A stretch of 64,000 nucleotides of DNA from Oscillatoria acuminata PCC 6304 (GCF_000317105.1 NC_019693.1:2480001-2544000); one strand, 5' to 3'. Shown: positions 54,346 through 63,070, counted from the stretch's first letter. Translations and numbers: made by a program. The notes: generated by a model from the sequence alone, not told the origin.

Positions 54346-55647
54346 CTATAAAGACTGTCCTGTATAGATGGAACGGACTTCACCATTCCGACGGATAACG
54401 GCTTCGCCGTCTTTGACTTCAACTAAACTCCAGCCGCTTGAGCCGATCGTCTCGCCAATATTCACACGACGGGGAACGCCATCGACTTCAAATAAGGCAA
54501 CAGAGCGATCGCCCAATTCCAGAATTCCCACTAATTGATGCTTGAGACCGGAAACGCTAGAACTGGATGCCGCTGCTGCGGGGAGGGGTTCTGATTCTTC
54601 CGCTGGGGGATTTTCCGCGACTCCATTATCTCCTGGGGCTTCTTCTGCCGTCGGGGGTGCGGGTTGGGGAACGGGTGGGGGTGGCGCTGCTACCTGGGGT
54701 TGGACATTAACGGTTCTTGGCGGTTGAGTGGGAGTAGGGGCAGGTTCTGGGGTGGGGGTTTGAGTGGCTGTGGGGGCCGGAGTTGCCGGTGCTGGGGCCG
54801 GTGCTGGGGCTGCTGCTGGGGCCGGGGCCTGAGTTGCGGGCGCTGCTGCGCTGGTTTGAGGCGCTTGCGGGGTCCGAGGCACTGTAACAGTGAGATTGGG
54901 TTGGACCAGGGTGGGATTGATGCCGCGTTCCAAGGCGATCGCAATCCGATTGAGCACCTCAGCGAGATTCCCTTGATGGGGCGTATTCACCGTAACTTGG
55001 GGTGCCGGAACCATCACATTCGGTGGATTAACCGTGACATTCACTGGAGATGGTGGCGGGGGAATAGGTAAGGCGGTATTGGGTGGCACCACAGGTTCGG
55101 ACGGTTGACCCGCTGCTTGGCGGTCCATGACTTCCAGCGATCGCTCCATATAAGCGGCAAAATCCGCGTCTGCCTCAGCTTTCAACTGTTCCGGTGTTTT
55201 TGGAGGAGCCACGACTTCCCGCTGTGCCGGGGCCACTTGCGCCCAGAATTGCTGCAAATATCCCCGATTCCATAACCATAAACCGAGGGTAATCAGGAGC
55301 AATCCACAGGCGGACCCTAATAAGAGGCGATCGAATGATTGTCCCTTGCGGCGCTTATCCGTGCGGGTTGCCTTGGCATCCACCGTCGCTTCTGCGGCAG
55401 TTTTAGGCATCATCGTCGGAGGGAGGATGATTTGGGGTACCTGTACCGATTGCAAGGTTACCAAATCCGGGGGGGCCGGTTTGGGTTTGCGGGTGCCTCC
55501 ATCTAAAATCCGGTCTACATCGTGAAACAGGTCATTCATGAGGCGATCGGCGTAGGCATCCACCGACCAATTCGGGGTGCCAACCCCGCCTCGCTCCTGT
55601 TCCGCCTGGGGTGAGTCTATGGTTTTAGTGCTGATATCCTGAGACAT
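54346..55647 (-). CDS. Single-pass membrane protein with proline-rich spacer and GspC/PilP-like C-terminal domain
   Basis: A 433-residue protein: cytoplasmic N-terminus (about 1-105), one membrane helix (LLLGSACGLLLITLGLWLW), then a ~200-residue Pro/Ala/Thr-rich periplasmic spacer and a small beta domain at the end (LVGILELGDRSVALFEVDGVPRRVNIGETIG..., in pieces). The terminal domain resembles the homology region of type II secretion GspC / pilus PilP proteins, which would bind an outer-membrane ring. Family assignment is by layout and weak similarity only. Confidence 0.7.
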   Translation of the reverse strand: MSQDISTKTIDSPQAEQERGGVGTPNWSVDAYADRLMNDLFHDVDRILDGGTRKPKPAPPDLVTLQSVQVPQIILPPTMMPKTAAEATVDAKATRTDKRRKGQSFDRLLLGSACGLLLITLGLWLWNRGYLQQFWAQVAPAQREVVAPPKTPEQLKAEADADFAAYMERSLEVMDRQAAGQPSEPVVPPNTALPIPPPPSPVNVTVNPPNVMVPAPQVTVNTPHQGNLAEVLNRIAIALERGINPTLVQPNLTVTVPRTPQAPQTSAAAPATQAPAPAAAPAPAPAPATPAPTATQTPTPEPAPTPTQPPRTVNVQPQVAAPPPPVPQPAPPTAEEAPGDNGVAENPPAEESEPLPAAAASSSSVSGLKHQLVGILELGDRSVALFEVDGVPRRVNIGETIGSSGWSLVEVKDGEAVIRRNGEVRSIYTGQSL

Positions 55648-55912
55648 GGCCTTTTTTTTATAAGGGTTAGGGTTAAAGATGCGATCGCAATTATCGGGCG
55701 ACTACGGGTAACCGGGCAGTTCCCCTCCGATTTTATAACCTAGTTTAGAATCCGACAGTCCTAATTTTAGGGCCTAATTCCCTTGAACGAGTTGCACCCA
55801 TTTATTGTCCTCGCTTTTGCCAGAACGGTCAACTGTCTTTCTGTTACAAACTATTGACAAATTGTGGGTCATTGGTCATTGGTCATTGGTCCTTTGTCCT
55901 TTGTCATTGGTC

Positions 55913-56039
55913 CCTCGTGACTTGGCTCTGCCGAGTCATGCGCTTTTGGAGGCTCTGCCTCCTGTCCCCTCACATCTCACCGGAACAGGCGGCAGAGCCG
56001 CAAGATGTGCGTGTCATGGCAGAGCCATGACACGAGAGG
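55913..56039. repeat. Dispersed hairpin element, copy 1 (GGCTCTGCC/GGCAGAGCC)
   Basis: Several nested pairs of GGCTCTGCC and GGCAGAGCC within CTCGTGACTTGGC...TCATGACACGAG. An inverted relative lies at 59803-59927. Heptamer repeats (GGTCATT, GGTCCTT) precede it at 55866-55912. No gene in the 404-bp spacer. Confidence 0.75.
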
Positions 56040-56051
56040 GAAAGAAATATA

Positions 56052-57965
56052 CTACACCGATCGACTCGTCGCCAACTGTCGCCCTTGTAACTCCAGATAA
56101 ATCAACAAGGCATTAATATCCGCAGGATTCACCCCACCAATGCGACAGGCTTGACCAATCGTCAAGGGTTTCACTTTCGCCAACTTTTCCCGGGCCTCTT
56201 TAGACAATGTGATAATATTGGCATAATCTAAGTCCGGCGAGAGTTTCCGATGTTCCTCCCTTGCCACTTGGTCAATTTGATGTTGCTGACGTTGGATATA
56301 CCCGGAATATTTGATATCAATTTCCGCGCCCTCCCGTTCTTCTAAAGTCAAATCCAGATTACTCAGTCCATAACGGTTGAGGTCAACATAATGGAAACCG
56401 GGACGGCGCAACAACTCCGCCAGAGTAATTGAGCCTTTAATCTTTTGCTGAATATCAGAGGCGATCGCCACCCCCAATTCCTCATGTTCCTTAATCCGCG
56501 TCGTCTCCAACCGTTGTTTTTCCGCCGCGATATGCTCCTGTTTTTGGGTGAATAATTCCCAACGGCGATCGTCAATCAACCCAATCTCCCGTCCCAAAGG
56601 CGTCATCCGCTGGTCCGCATTGTCCGATCGCAACAACAACCGATACTCCGATCGCGAAGTCAGCATCCGATACGGTTCCCGCAAATCCTTCGTACATAAA
56701 TCATCCATCAACGTCCCCAAGTAACTCTGTTCCCGAGGAAAAATAATCGCCTCCTCACCGCGCACCAACCGCGCCGCATTAATCCCCGCCACAAGTCCTT
56801 GTGCCGCAGCTTCCTCATATCCCGTCGTGCCATTAATTTGACCCGCACAGAATAACCCCTCGATTTTCTTCGTCATCAAGGTTGGGTAACATTGTGTTGC
56901 TGGCAGATAGTCATACTCCACCGCATAAGCCGGACGCAACATAGTACAATGTTCCAACCCGGGCAGACTCCGCAACAATTCCAACTGTAAACTCTCCGGC
57001 AGACCCGTAGAAAATCCCTGAATATACAACTCAGGAATATCCCGCCCTTCCGGTTCAATAAAAATCTGGTGAGATTCCTTGTCCGCAAACCGCACAATTT
57101 TATCTTCAATACTCGGACAATAGCGCGGACCTTTCGCATCCACCCAACCGCCATACACCGGAGATAAATGCAAATTTTCCCGAATCAACCGATGAGTTTC
57201 CGCCGTAGTGCGAGTGAGATGACAAGGCATCTGTTCCCGTTCCACCCAAACCTCCGGGTCAAAACTGAACCAGCGCACCTCCACATCCCCCGGTTGCGGT
57301 TCCATCTTGCTGTAATCCACCGATCGCCGGTCCACTCGTGCCGGAGTCCCAGTTTTCAGCCGTCCCGTCTCAAATCCCAGACGGTTCAAAGTTTCCGTCA
57401 ATCCTACAGCAGCAAATTCTCCCGCACGTCCCGCACTCATCGACTTATTCCCCACCCAGATTGTCCCACCCAGGAACGTTCCCGTGGTTAAAATCACCGC
57501 CTTGCAACCAAAAGCGACGCCGAAATAGGTTTCCACCCCAATGACATCATCATTGTCACCCAGAACCAGATCCGTGACCATGCCTTCGCGGATGGATAAA
57601 TTCTCTTGATTTTCGACAATCGTTTTCATGACGTGAGCATATTCGCGCTTATCCGTCTGAGCACGTAACGCCCAGACAGCGGGACCTCGCGAAGCGTTGA
57701 GGACCCGCTTTTGTAGATAAGTGCGATCGGCTATTTTGCCAATTTCGCCCCCAAGCGCATCCACCTCATGAGTGAGTTGAGACTTCGCAGGGCCACCCAC
57801 TGCCGGATTGCAGGGTTGCCAAGCAATCTTATCCAAATTCAGCGTCAGCAAAAGGGTGCGACACCCAAGACGTGCCGTAGCGAGTGCTGCTTCACATCCC
57901 GAGTGACCCGCACCCACAACAACAACATCAAAAACATCTTGAAATTCAGGAGTTGGCATGGTCAT
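56052..57965 (-). CDS. mnmG: tRNA U34 carboxymethylaminomethyl modification enzyme MnmG (GidA)
   Basis: A 637-residue FAD protein that with MnmE installs the (carboxymethyl)aminomethyl group on U34 of certain tRNAs. FAD motif [14 protein letters not shown] at about 13-26, conserved [45 protein letters not shown] and the C-terminal [14 protein letters not shown] are all present. Full length for the family. The start could be the ATG at 57965 or two codons later. Monocistronic. Confidence 0.97.
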   Translation of the reverse strand: MTMPTPEFQDVFDVVVVGAGHSGCEAALATARLGCRTLLLTLNLDKIAWQPCNPAVGGPAKSQLTHEVDALGGEIGKIADRTYLQKRVLNASRGPAVWALRAQTDKREYAHVMKTIVENQENLSIREGMVTDLVLGDNDDVIGVETYFGVAFGCKAVILTTGTFLGGTIWVGNKSMSAGRAGEFAAVGLTETLNRLGFETGRLKTGTPARVDRRSVDYSKMEPQPGDVEVRWFSFDPEVWVEREQMPCHLTRTTAETHRLIRENLHLSPVYGGWVDAKGPRYCPSIEDKIVRFADKESHQIFIEPEGRDIPELYIQGFSTGLPESLQLELLRSLPGLEHCTMLRPAYAVEYDYLPATQCYPTLMTKKIEGLFCAGQINGTTGYEEAAAQGLVAGINAARLVRGEEAIIFPREQSYLGTLMDDLCTKDLREPYRMLTSRSEYRLLLRSDNADQRMTPLGREIGLIDDRRWELFTQKQEHIAAEKQRLETTRIKEHEELGVAIASDIQQKIKGSITLAELLRRPGFHYVDLNRYGLSNLDLTLEEREGAEIDIKYSGYIQRQQHQIDQVAREEHRKLSPDLDYANIITLSKEAREKLAKVKPLTIGQACRIGGVNPADINALLIYLELQGRQLATSRSV

Positions 57966-58269
57966 GGTATCTGGATGGTGTTGAACTCTTTCCTAATCAT
58001 AGCGGTTCTCATCCCCTTCTACACCCAGGTGATGGAGAAAGCTGGCATCCCGGATGATGCGTCAAACCCATAACCGATGGATGAAAGCAGCAATGGATGC
58101 CGGTGACATCGCCTCCAAATTCCGAGTTCTTTCCCTTAGAAATAGCCAGAATTAGAGGAATTGGCGACTAGACTAATTGTACAATTGCCCTGATTGAACT
58201 CCGCCAATATTCCCCAATTTCTCCTGTTTAATCTACAATCTAAATAACCCGGACAACAGAGGAAATCAG
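57966..58269. other. Divergent promoter region of mnmG and a kinase gene
   Basis: 304 bp between two divergent genes. No repeat, RNA or regulator site recognised. Confidence 0.4.
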
Positions 58270-59790
58270 ATGCAAGGTCCCCTCCTCCAAAGACGTTATC
58301 AAATCTTACAACCCCTCAGCCAAGGCGGATTTGGCAAAACCTTTCTCGCTGCTGATACTCAACGTCCCAACCACCCTCACTGTGTGGTCAAACAACTCCA
58401 AATTCAGCCCTCCTCCCCTGGGGTTACCCTTGCCAACTCAGTTGTAGAGAAAGCTAAACAGTTATTTGACCAAGAAGCAGCCATCCTGGAAAAATTGGGC
58501 AATCATCCCCAAATTCCCCGACTGTTGGCTTATTTTGAGGAGAATCAACAGTTTTATTTAGTCCAAGAATTAATTACCGGACATCCCCTGAGTAAAGAAA
58601 TTATTCCCACTCTCAAACTCAGGGAAACTGAGGTGATTCACGTCTTACAAGATACCTTAGAAGTGTTGGCCTTTGTTCATCAACAACAGGTGATTCACCG
58701 GGATATTAAGCCCGATAACTTGATGCGCCGTCAAGAGGATGGGAAACTGGTTTTAATCGACTTTGGGGCAGTGAAAGAGATTAGAAACCTTTCGGCGACT
58801 TCTGGGACGGCACTGCAAACGATGGCGATCGGGACTCGCGGCTATATGCCGAACGAACAAGCAGCCGGAAGACCCCAATTTAACAGCGATATTTATGCCT
58901 TGGGTATCATTGCCATTCAAGCCTTAACTGGATTAAATCCTGACCCTAAAACCGGCGGACTCCCTCAAGATAGCACCACCGGGGAAATTTCCTGGCGTCA
59001 GTTGGCTAAAGTTAGTGATAATTTAGCCAATATTATTGATAAAATGGTGCTACAGGACTATCGGCAAAGATATCAGAATGGAACAGAAGCGTTACAAGCA
59101 ATTTTATCATTATCTCATCCAGTTGTCCAACCCACAGCGGTATCTTTCCCTGCGTCATCGGGAACGAATTCTACAACCCAACCCAATCAATCTACTTTTA
59201 TGTCAATTCTCAAGTGGCCGCGAGACCATAAACTAGGTTTAGCTGGAGTTACCGTGGGACTGGTGGGAGTGATTACTGCTGCATTTACTGTCCCGGAAGT
59301 TCGAGGATTTATGGGATTAGACCGGATTAAAGATGGCATTTATCAAGACAATGGGATTATTCTCAAATATCCTGGGGATTGGCAAGCGCAACAGATTAAT
59401 CCACCCTTGGGAGGCGATCGCATAGTATTTCAATCTCCCCGAGACCCCTCCTCAACCTATCAACAGACCATCACCCTAACCATCATTGATTTACCCGAAC
59501 CCCTGACTCCCCTCGACTATTATCAACAGCGCTTGCGTCCTCAACTCCAAGAGGAATATAATCTCAACCTAGTCCAGACTGCACCGCCCACCACCCTAGA
59601 CAAACGAGAAGCGAATCAGATAGTTTATAGTACCACAAAAAATGGAATTCCCATAACCAATAAAGCGATTTGGACCGTGAAAAATAACACCGTTTATAAA
59701 CTCACCTATAGTGGCGAATCTGCCAACTTTCCCACGGACCAACAAACAGTGATTAAAAAGTTCCAAGACTCGTTTAAAATACCCGACTGA
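58270..59790 (+). CDS. Membrane-anchored Ser/Thr kinase with PsbP/DcrB-like periplasmic domain
   Basis: A 506-residue Hanks-type kinase. The kinase domain (about 8-275) has SQGGFGKTF, CVVKQL, HRDIKPDN, IDFGAVKE and GTRGYMPNEQ, all intact. Unlike the kinases at the left end of the window it has no zinc ribbon or WD40. A membrane helix (LGLAGVTVGLVGVITAAFTV, about 322-341) leads to a C-terminal domain (about 355-505) with YQDNGIILKYPGDWQAQQ and FQSPRD, resembling PsbP/DcrB-type (DUF1795-like) folds. It therefore may sense something outside the plasma membrane or in the thylakoid lumen. ATG follows AGAGGAAATCAG. Confidence 0.93.
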   Translation: MQGPLLQRRYQILQPLSQGGFGKTFLAADTQRPNHPHCVVKQLQIQPSSPGVTLANSVVEKAKQLFDQEAAILEKLGNHPQIPRLLAYFEENQQFYLVQELITGHPLSKEIIPTLKLRETEVIHVLQDTLEVLAFVHQQQVIHRDIKPDNLMRRQEDGKLVLIDFGAVKEIRNLSATSGTALQTMAIGTRGYMPNEQAAGRPQFNSDIYALGIIAIQALTGLNPDPKTGGLPQDSTTGEISWRQLAKVSDNLANIIDKMVLQDYRQRYQNGTEALQAILSLSHPVVQPTAVSFPASSGTNSTTQPNQSTFMSILKWPRDHKLGLAGVTVGLVGVITAAFTVPEVRGFMGLDRIKDGIYQDNGIILKYPGDWQAQQINPPLGGDRIVFQSPRDPSSTYQQTITLTIIDLPEPLTPLDYYQQRLRPQLQEEYNLNLVQTAPPTTLDKREANQIVYSTTKNGIPITNKAIWTVKNNTVYKLTYSGESANFPTDQQTVIKKFQDSFKIPD

Positions 59791-59802
59791 ATCCAAATAG
59801 CT

Positions 59803-59927
59803 TCTCGTATCATGGCTCTGCCGTGATACGGGCAATCAGCGGCTCTGCCTGCCGCCTAGCTTGATAGTATAGATAGGACTGGAGGCAGAGCCTCCAAAGA
59901 GCGTGACTCGGCAGAGCCAAGTCACCA
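59803..59927. repeat. Dispersed hairpin element, copy 2 (GGCTCTGCC/GGCAGAGCC)
   Basis: Same nested GGCTCTGCC/GGCAGAGCC arms as 55913-56039, in the opposite orientation (ends TCTCGTATCATGGC and GACTCGGCAGAGCCAAGTCACC). Lies between the kinase and the antitoxin gene. Confidence 0.75.
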
Positions 59928-59953
59928 GGAATATCAAAACTATAAGGGCAATT

Positions 59954-60202
59954 ATGAGTAATATCACCATTCAAAACTTTGATGATGACTTGAAAAACTT
60001 GCTGCAAAAGCGAGCAGATTATTATGGCCGTTCTCTGGAAGAAGAAGCAAAAGAAATCCTCCGTACTGTTTTAAAAAAAACTCCTGTAAAACCGTTGAAT
60101 TTAGCAGAATCTATCCACCAAAGATTTGCCGATTTAGGAGATTTTGAAATCCCGACAGTTCCCAGAGAGCCGTTACGAGAACCCCCTAACTTTGAAGAAT
60201 AA
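59954..60202 (+). CDS. FitA-like ribbon-helix-helix antitoxin
   Basis: An 82-residue protein. The N-terminus (SNITIQNFDDDLKNLLQKRADYYGRSLEEEAKEIL, in family terms an Arc/MetJ-type RHH) binds DNA, and the C-terminal tail (FADLGDFEIPTVPREPLREPPNF) would occupy the partner toxin. The ATG at 59954 opens the RHH strand. The adjacent PIN toxin gene is broken, so the antitoxin stands without a working partner here. Confidence 0.82.
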   Translation: MSNITIQNFDDDLKNLLQKRADYYGRSLEEEAKEILRTVLKKTPVKPLNLAESIHQRFADLGDFEIPTVPREPLREPPNFEE

Positions 60203-60309
60203 CAGGATTGTACTAGATACCAATGTGCTATCAGAACTGATGCACCCTAAAGGTTCTTTAGTGGTGCGTCAATGGTTGGGCGCACAAGCAACAAGCCATG
60301 AGCAGACTG
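60192..60309 (+). pseudogene. PIN-domain toxin N-terminal remnant (FitB/VapC-like)
   Basis: A TTG at 60192 inside the end of the antitoxin gene starts KNNRIVLDTNVLSELMHP, the typical PIN beginning with its first catalytic Asp, and continues to RQWLGAQ. Similarity then ends and the frame runs antisense into the Uma2 gene. At least 100 residues of the toxin are missing. Confidence 0.78.
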
Positions 60310-60318
60310 CCTTGCATT

Positions 60319-60933
60319 TTAACCCCATACCCGAGGCAAATTTAAGACAAAACCAGGTAATATTTCTTCACCGAATAACTCCGGAGAATTTTCCAACCGT
60401 TCGACTTCCAACCCCACCCTATAAATTTCCACTCTTTTATTTTTAGGGTCAATTAACCACCCTAAAACTGCCCCATTGTTCATATACTCCCGCATTTTTT
60501 CTTGGAGGGAGTCGAGAGTATCTGAAGCCGAACACAACTCAACGACAAAATCGGGACAAATATTAGCAAAAGTTCCCTTTTGTTCCAGAGTCAGTGCATC
60601 CCAACGCTCTTGACTTACCCAAGAAGCATCGGGAGAACGAGTTGCCCGATTCGGTAAAATAAAGCCAGTGGAGGAGTCAAAAACCTCTCCCGGTTCGCCA
60701 GTATTTCGCCACCAGAGATACAATTCGCCAGAAATCCTGCTATTACGTTTCCCCGTTTCCCAACCCGTGGGTGGATTCACAATTAACTCTCCTCCTGCGG
60801 TTCTTTCCAGTCGCAAATCTTGATTGCTGGCTGCCAGAACAGCAAACTGTTCTGGGGTAACATAAAGCCCAAGTTTTTTAGGCAAATTCAGTAATAGACT
60901 TTCACTTTCCGGTTGAGGGGATCTCTGTACCAT
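60319..60933 (-). CDS. Uma2 family endonuclease-like protein (DUF820)
   Basis: A 204-residue PD-(D/E)xK-fold protein. The start chosen is the ATG at 60933 (MVQRSPQPE). The family pattern is clear: LPKKLGLYVTPEQFAVLA, ERTAGGELIVNPPTG, LPNRATRSPDASWV, CPDFVVELCSASD and YMNNGAVLGWLIDP; the Asp and Glu-x-Lys-like positions of the nuclease core are in SPDASW and FVVEL. Cyanobacteria carry many copies and their role is unknown, though they behave like mobile genes. Its 3' end marks the breakpoint of the PIN toxin. Confidence 0.88.
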   Translation of the reverse strand: MVQRSPQPESESLLLNLPKKLGLYVTPEQFAVLAASNQDLRLERTAGGELIVNPPTGWETGKRNSRISGELYLWWRNTGEPGEVFDSSTGFILPNRATRSPDASWVSQERWDALTLEQKGTFANICPDFVVELCSASDTLDSLQEKMREYMNNGAVLGWLIDPKNKRVEIYRVGLEVERLENSPELFGEEILPGFVLNLPRVWG

Positions 60934-61016
60934 TTTGACCTCTGCTAAGTAGGTGAGCGTAAATAATTGCACCTCTGACTGTGCAATTTATTCTGCACGA
61001 TTGTTTAAATTTACTG

Positions 61017-61121
61017 GAAGTCTCTCCTTCTTCAAAAGAGACCTGACCCCCTTCACGAAAAGTTTAGGGGGGTAGAGGGTCGCCGGTTCGCCCGATATAA
61101 GAGCCAAATTGAGATGATTCC
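61017..61121. repeat. Decayed MITE related to 3107-3316
   Basis: Left GGAAGTCTC...TTCAAAAGAGACCTGACCCC and right AAATTGAGATGATTCC are mutated forms of the MITE ends; the interior is shorter. Confidence 0.6.
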
Positions 61122-61186
61122 AACTTACTATGCTATAGTAACTCGGATAATCGTTCGTCAATCTGAAAATAAGACCATCAATTACT

Positions 61187-61975
61187 ATGCTGTTACTATA
61201 TGTTGATGAAGGAGGCACGGGTTGGGATGACCCACAGACAGATTTTTTCTTGTTGAGCGCTTTTGCAATTCCTATAGAAAAATGGTTGGAACTTGATTCA
61301 TGGGTTTTGTCTTTTAAACAAAATTTTTTTAAAAGTAAAAACCATGACGATTGGGAAATTAAGGCACGAAATATTTGGCAAGGTCAAGGTCTTTTTAAGA
61401 AAGTGAATCGGGAACACCGTATTCGCTTTTTTTTGGAACTGTCGCAAAAGATAAGTGAGTTGCCTTGCCATATAATAGCCACAAAAATCAATAAAAATTT
61501 GCTGAGAAAAAGCTCTGAAAATATTGATAGTGATACGGACTTGTATCGATTTTCATTCTATTATTTGCTCGACGAGTTGAATTTATTCATGAAAAGCTCC
61601 AATGAAACAGGAATTCTCTTTATGGATTCTCGCTCGACTCAACATACGGCAGTTCAGGACAACCGGGTGATAAAAGCTTATCGAGATTGGGCTAGTCAAC
61701 AAAAAGAACCTCATACTTTTTTACAATTGCCTTGGTTCGGATTTTCTGAATTTTACACCGGGTTGCAGCTAGCAGATTATGTTACTTACTTAATCGATAG
61801 GAGGCCAATAGAAGAGGAAAAATACCAGATGTCGATGAAGGATGGCACATCCAGTAGCAGTAGTGAAAAGTTCCTACAAGCCTACAGATTGGTAGAACCT
61901 AAAATTAGATTAATTACAAGACCTCTGCCCCGTCACCAAATTGAGTTTGAGGATCGTTCTGGAGGCTTGGTTTAA
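61187..61975 (+). CDS. DUF3800 domain protein
   Basis: A 262-residue protein starting MLLLYVDEGGTG. The family's acidic positions are visible: YVDEGG near the start, FMDSRS in the middle and GLQLADYVTYLID late, an RNase H-like arrangement of Asp/Glu residues that suggests a nuclease fold. DUF3800 genes are common in accessory and phage-defence regions, but a function is not established. A terminator follows at 62042. The AT-rich codon use differs from core genes nearby, suggesting transfer. Confidence 0.85.
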   Translation: MLLLYVDEGGTGWDDPQTDFFLLSAFAIPIEKWLELDSWVLSFKQNFFKSKNHDDWEIKARNIWQGQGLFKKVNREHRIRFFLELSQKISELPCHIIATKINKNLLRKSSENIDSDTDLYRFSFYYLLDELNLFMKSSNETGILFMDSRSTQHTAVQDNRVIKAYRDWASQQKEPHTFLQLPWFGFSEFYTGLQLADYVTYLIDRRPIEEEKYQMSMKDGTSSSSSEKFLQAYRLVEPKIRLITRPLPRHQIEFEDRSGGLV

Positions 61976-61980
61976 ATGCG

Positions 61981-62040
61981 AATCCACGACTGTAGTATAG
62001 TCGTGGATTCTGCCCGGTGTGGGTATTCAAATGAATACCC
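61981..62040. repeat. Two adjacent hairpins downstream of the DUF3800 gene
   Basis: AATCCACGAC-TGTAGTATA-GTCGTGGATT (61981-62009) and GGGTATTCA-AA-TGAATACCC (62021-62040). Such paired hairpins are typical of the ends of IS200/IS605-type elements. Confidence 0.75.
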
Positions 62041-62041
62041 C

Positions 62042-62067
62042 AAGCCTGAATAGGCTTTTTGTTTTTT
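62042..62067 (+). terminator. Rho-independent terminator
   Basis: AAGCCT-GAAT-AGGCTT followed by TTTGTTTTTT, 66 bp after the DUF3800 stop codon. Confidence 0.85.
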
Positions 62068-62096
62068 ACAAGTTTATTCAGTGAATATAGCTTTTG

Positions 62097-62307
62097 ACAG
62101 GCGCACGGTATTTCAACCGTACCATACCTCCCCGTGCAGTTCGGGGCACCTTGTCGGACGACAGGCGCACGGTATTTCAACCGTACCATACCTCCCCGTG
62201 CAGTTCGGGGCACCTCATCGTCGGGTTGTCGGACGACAGGCGCACGGTATTTCAACCGTACCATACCTCCCCGTGCAGTTCGGGGCACCTCATCGTCGGG
62301 TTGTCTG
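62097..62307. repeat. Three tandem 75-bp structured repeats
   Basis: Units begin at 62097 (64 bp, lacking 11 bp near its end), 62161 (75 bp) and 62236 (interrupted near its end by a MITE). Each holds two small hairpins, ACGGT-ATTTCA-ACCGT and CCCCG-TGCAGTT-CGGGG, and ends in a GTCGGACGAC-like segment. The units are almost identical, so the array is young. Frames through it merely repeat a 25-residue peptide and are not convincing genes. Confidence 0.85.
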
Positions 62308-62438
62308 CAGCAATTCTCATTATGGAAATTTTGCTCAATCTTATTGAGAACAGTCTCAAGAGTGCTTCTTGAAAGCCCCATTCCTTCGTTCAAGGTTTGG
62401 CCTCCTGGACAGGATGCTGGTCAAAATGAGAATTGCTG
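62308..62438. mobile_element. 131-bp MITE with 14-bp perfect ends and 9-bp target duplication
   Basis: Ends CAGCAATTCTCATT and AATGAGAATTGCTG are exact inverted complements. The 9-bp GGTTGTCTG flanks it on both sides (62299-62307 and 62439-62447). Removing the element restores the end of the third 75-bp repeat (GGTTGTCTGACGAC). It is non-coding and different in sequence from the MITEs at 3107 and 41108. Confidence 0.88.
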
Positions 62439-62696
62439 GGTTGTCTGACGACAACTGATTAGACTTAATCAAATTGTAGTATAATAGATAGCTTTTTGTC
62501 AAGTCAATTGTCCATTTAAGCCGAAACAGGAGTTCCCAACCTCCCTGTAGTACCTTGTCCGGTCTCAAATAGTAGGTAAAGAGACCCCTTCTCCGGCTGG
62601 GCTTCTGCTAGAGAACCAGTCGTTTTCTGGGTATCGTTCCAGCCTACCATCTGTAGCCATTTTCTCTGCCCCATTGTATCCAAGCGGCTGCCATCT

Positions 62697-62836
62697 GGGG
62701 TAACCGTCCCCGCTGTTCTGGTTGCACTGGATTAGCCCCTGTAATCGCTTGCAATGCCCAAAACCAGGGGTAACCGTCCCCGCTGTTCTGGTTGCACTGG
62801 ATTAGCCCCTGTAATCGCTTGCAATGCCCAAAACCA
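62697..62836. repeat. 70-bp exact tandem duplication
   Basis: The unit starting GGGGTAACCGTCCCCGCTGT occurs at 62697-62766 and again at 62767-62836 with no visible difference. 70 is not a multiple of three and the duplication shifts the frame of the minus-strand gene running through it. Confidence 0.93.
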
Positions 62837-63070
62837 ATGGTCGGGTTCCTGTTCTAATTCCCTTAAAATTAGAGGGACAACGGGTTGACCCATGCCAATT
62901 ATCCTTTGGTATGCGGGGTGCAGGGACATTTTTGTAACTAAAGACATCATGCCGGTTTCCCGTCGCCACTGTTGAGCCAGTTCTAAAAATCGGGTTTCTA
63001 TATCCGCTGGTTCTAAAATCGGGTAAGCCCAATTTGAATTAACTTCCGAAATTGGGTAATTATTTTCCAT
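62732..63070 (-). CDS. Hypothetical protein with C-terminus altered by duplication
   Basis: A 112-residue frame beginning MENNYPISEV. The conserved-looking part is MMSLVTKMSLHPAYQRIIGMG, VVPLILRELEQEPDHWFWALQAIT and PVQPEQRGRLP. After the first copy of the 70-bp repeat the frame changes and ends LVLGIASDYRG. If the duplication is collapsed, the frame runs on as PQMAAAWIQWGRENGYRW to a stop near 62650, giving about 120 residues; this is probably the ancestral end. It follows the antitoxin-like gene by 33 bp on the same strand, so the two may form an operon. Function unknown. Confidence 0.7.
   Translation of the reverse strand: MENNYPISEVNSNWAYPILEPADIETRFLELAQQWRRETGMMSLVTKMSLHPAYQRIIGMGQPVVPLILRELEQEPDHWFWALQAITGANPVQPEQRGRLPLVLGIASDYRG

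Noticed and set aside
62097-62307. CRISPR array
   Set aside because: Units are directly abutting 75-bp copies without variable spacers, and no cas gene is nearby.
61914-62393. Minus-strand frame of 159 codons across the 75-bp repeats
   Set aside because: It runs antisense into the DUF3800 end, consists mostly of the repeated segment in two frames, and begins inside the MITE; no family resemblance.
62081-62448. Overlapping plus-strand frames in the same repeats
   Set aside because: All three frames stay open only because the 75-bp unit lacks stops and is a multiple of three; composition is not protein-like.
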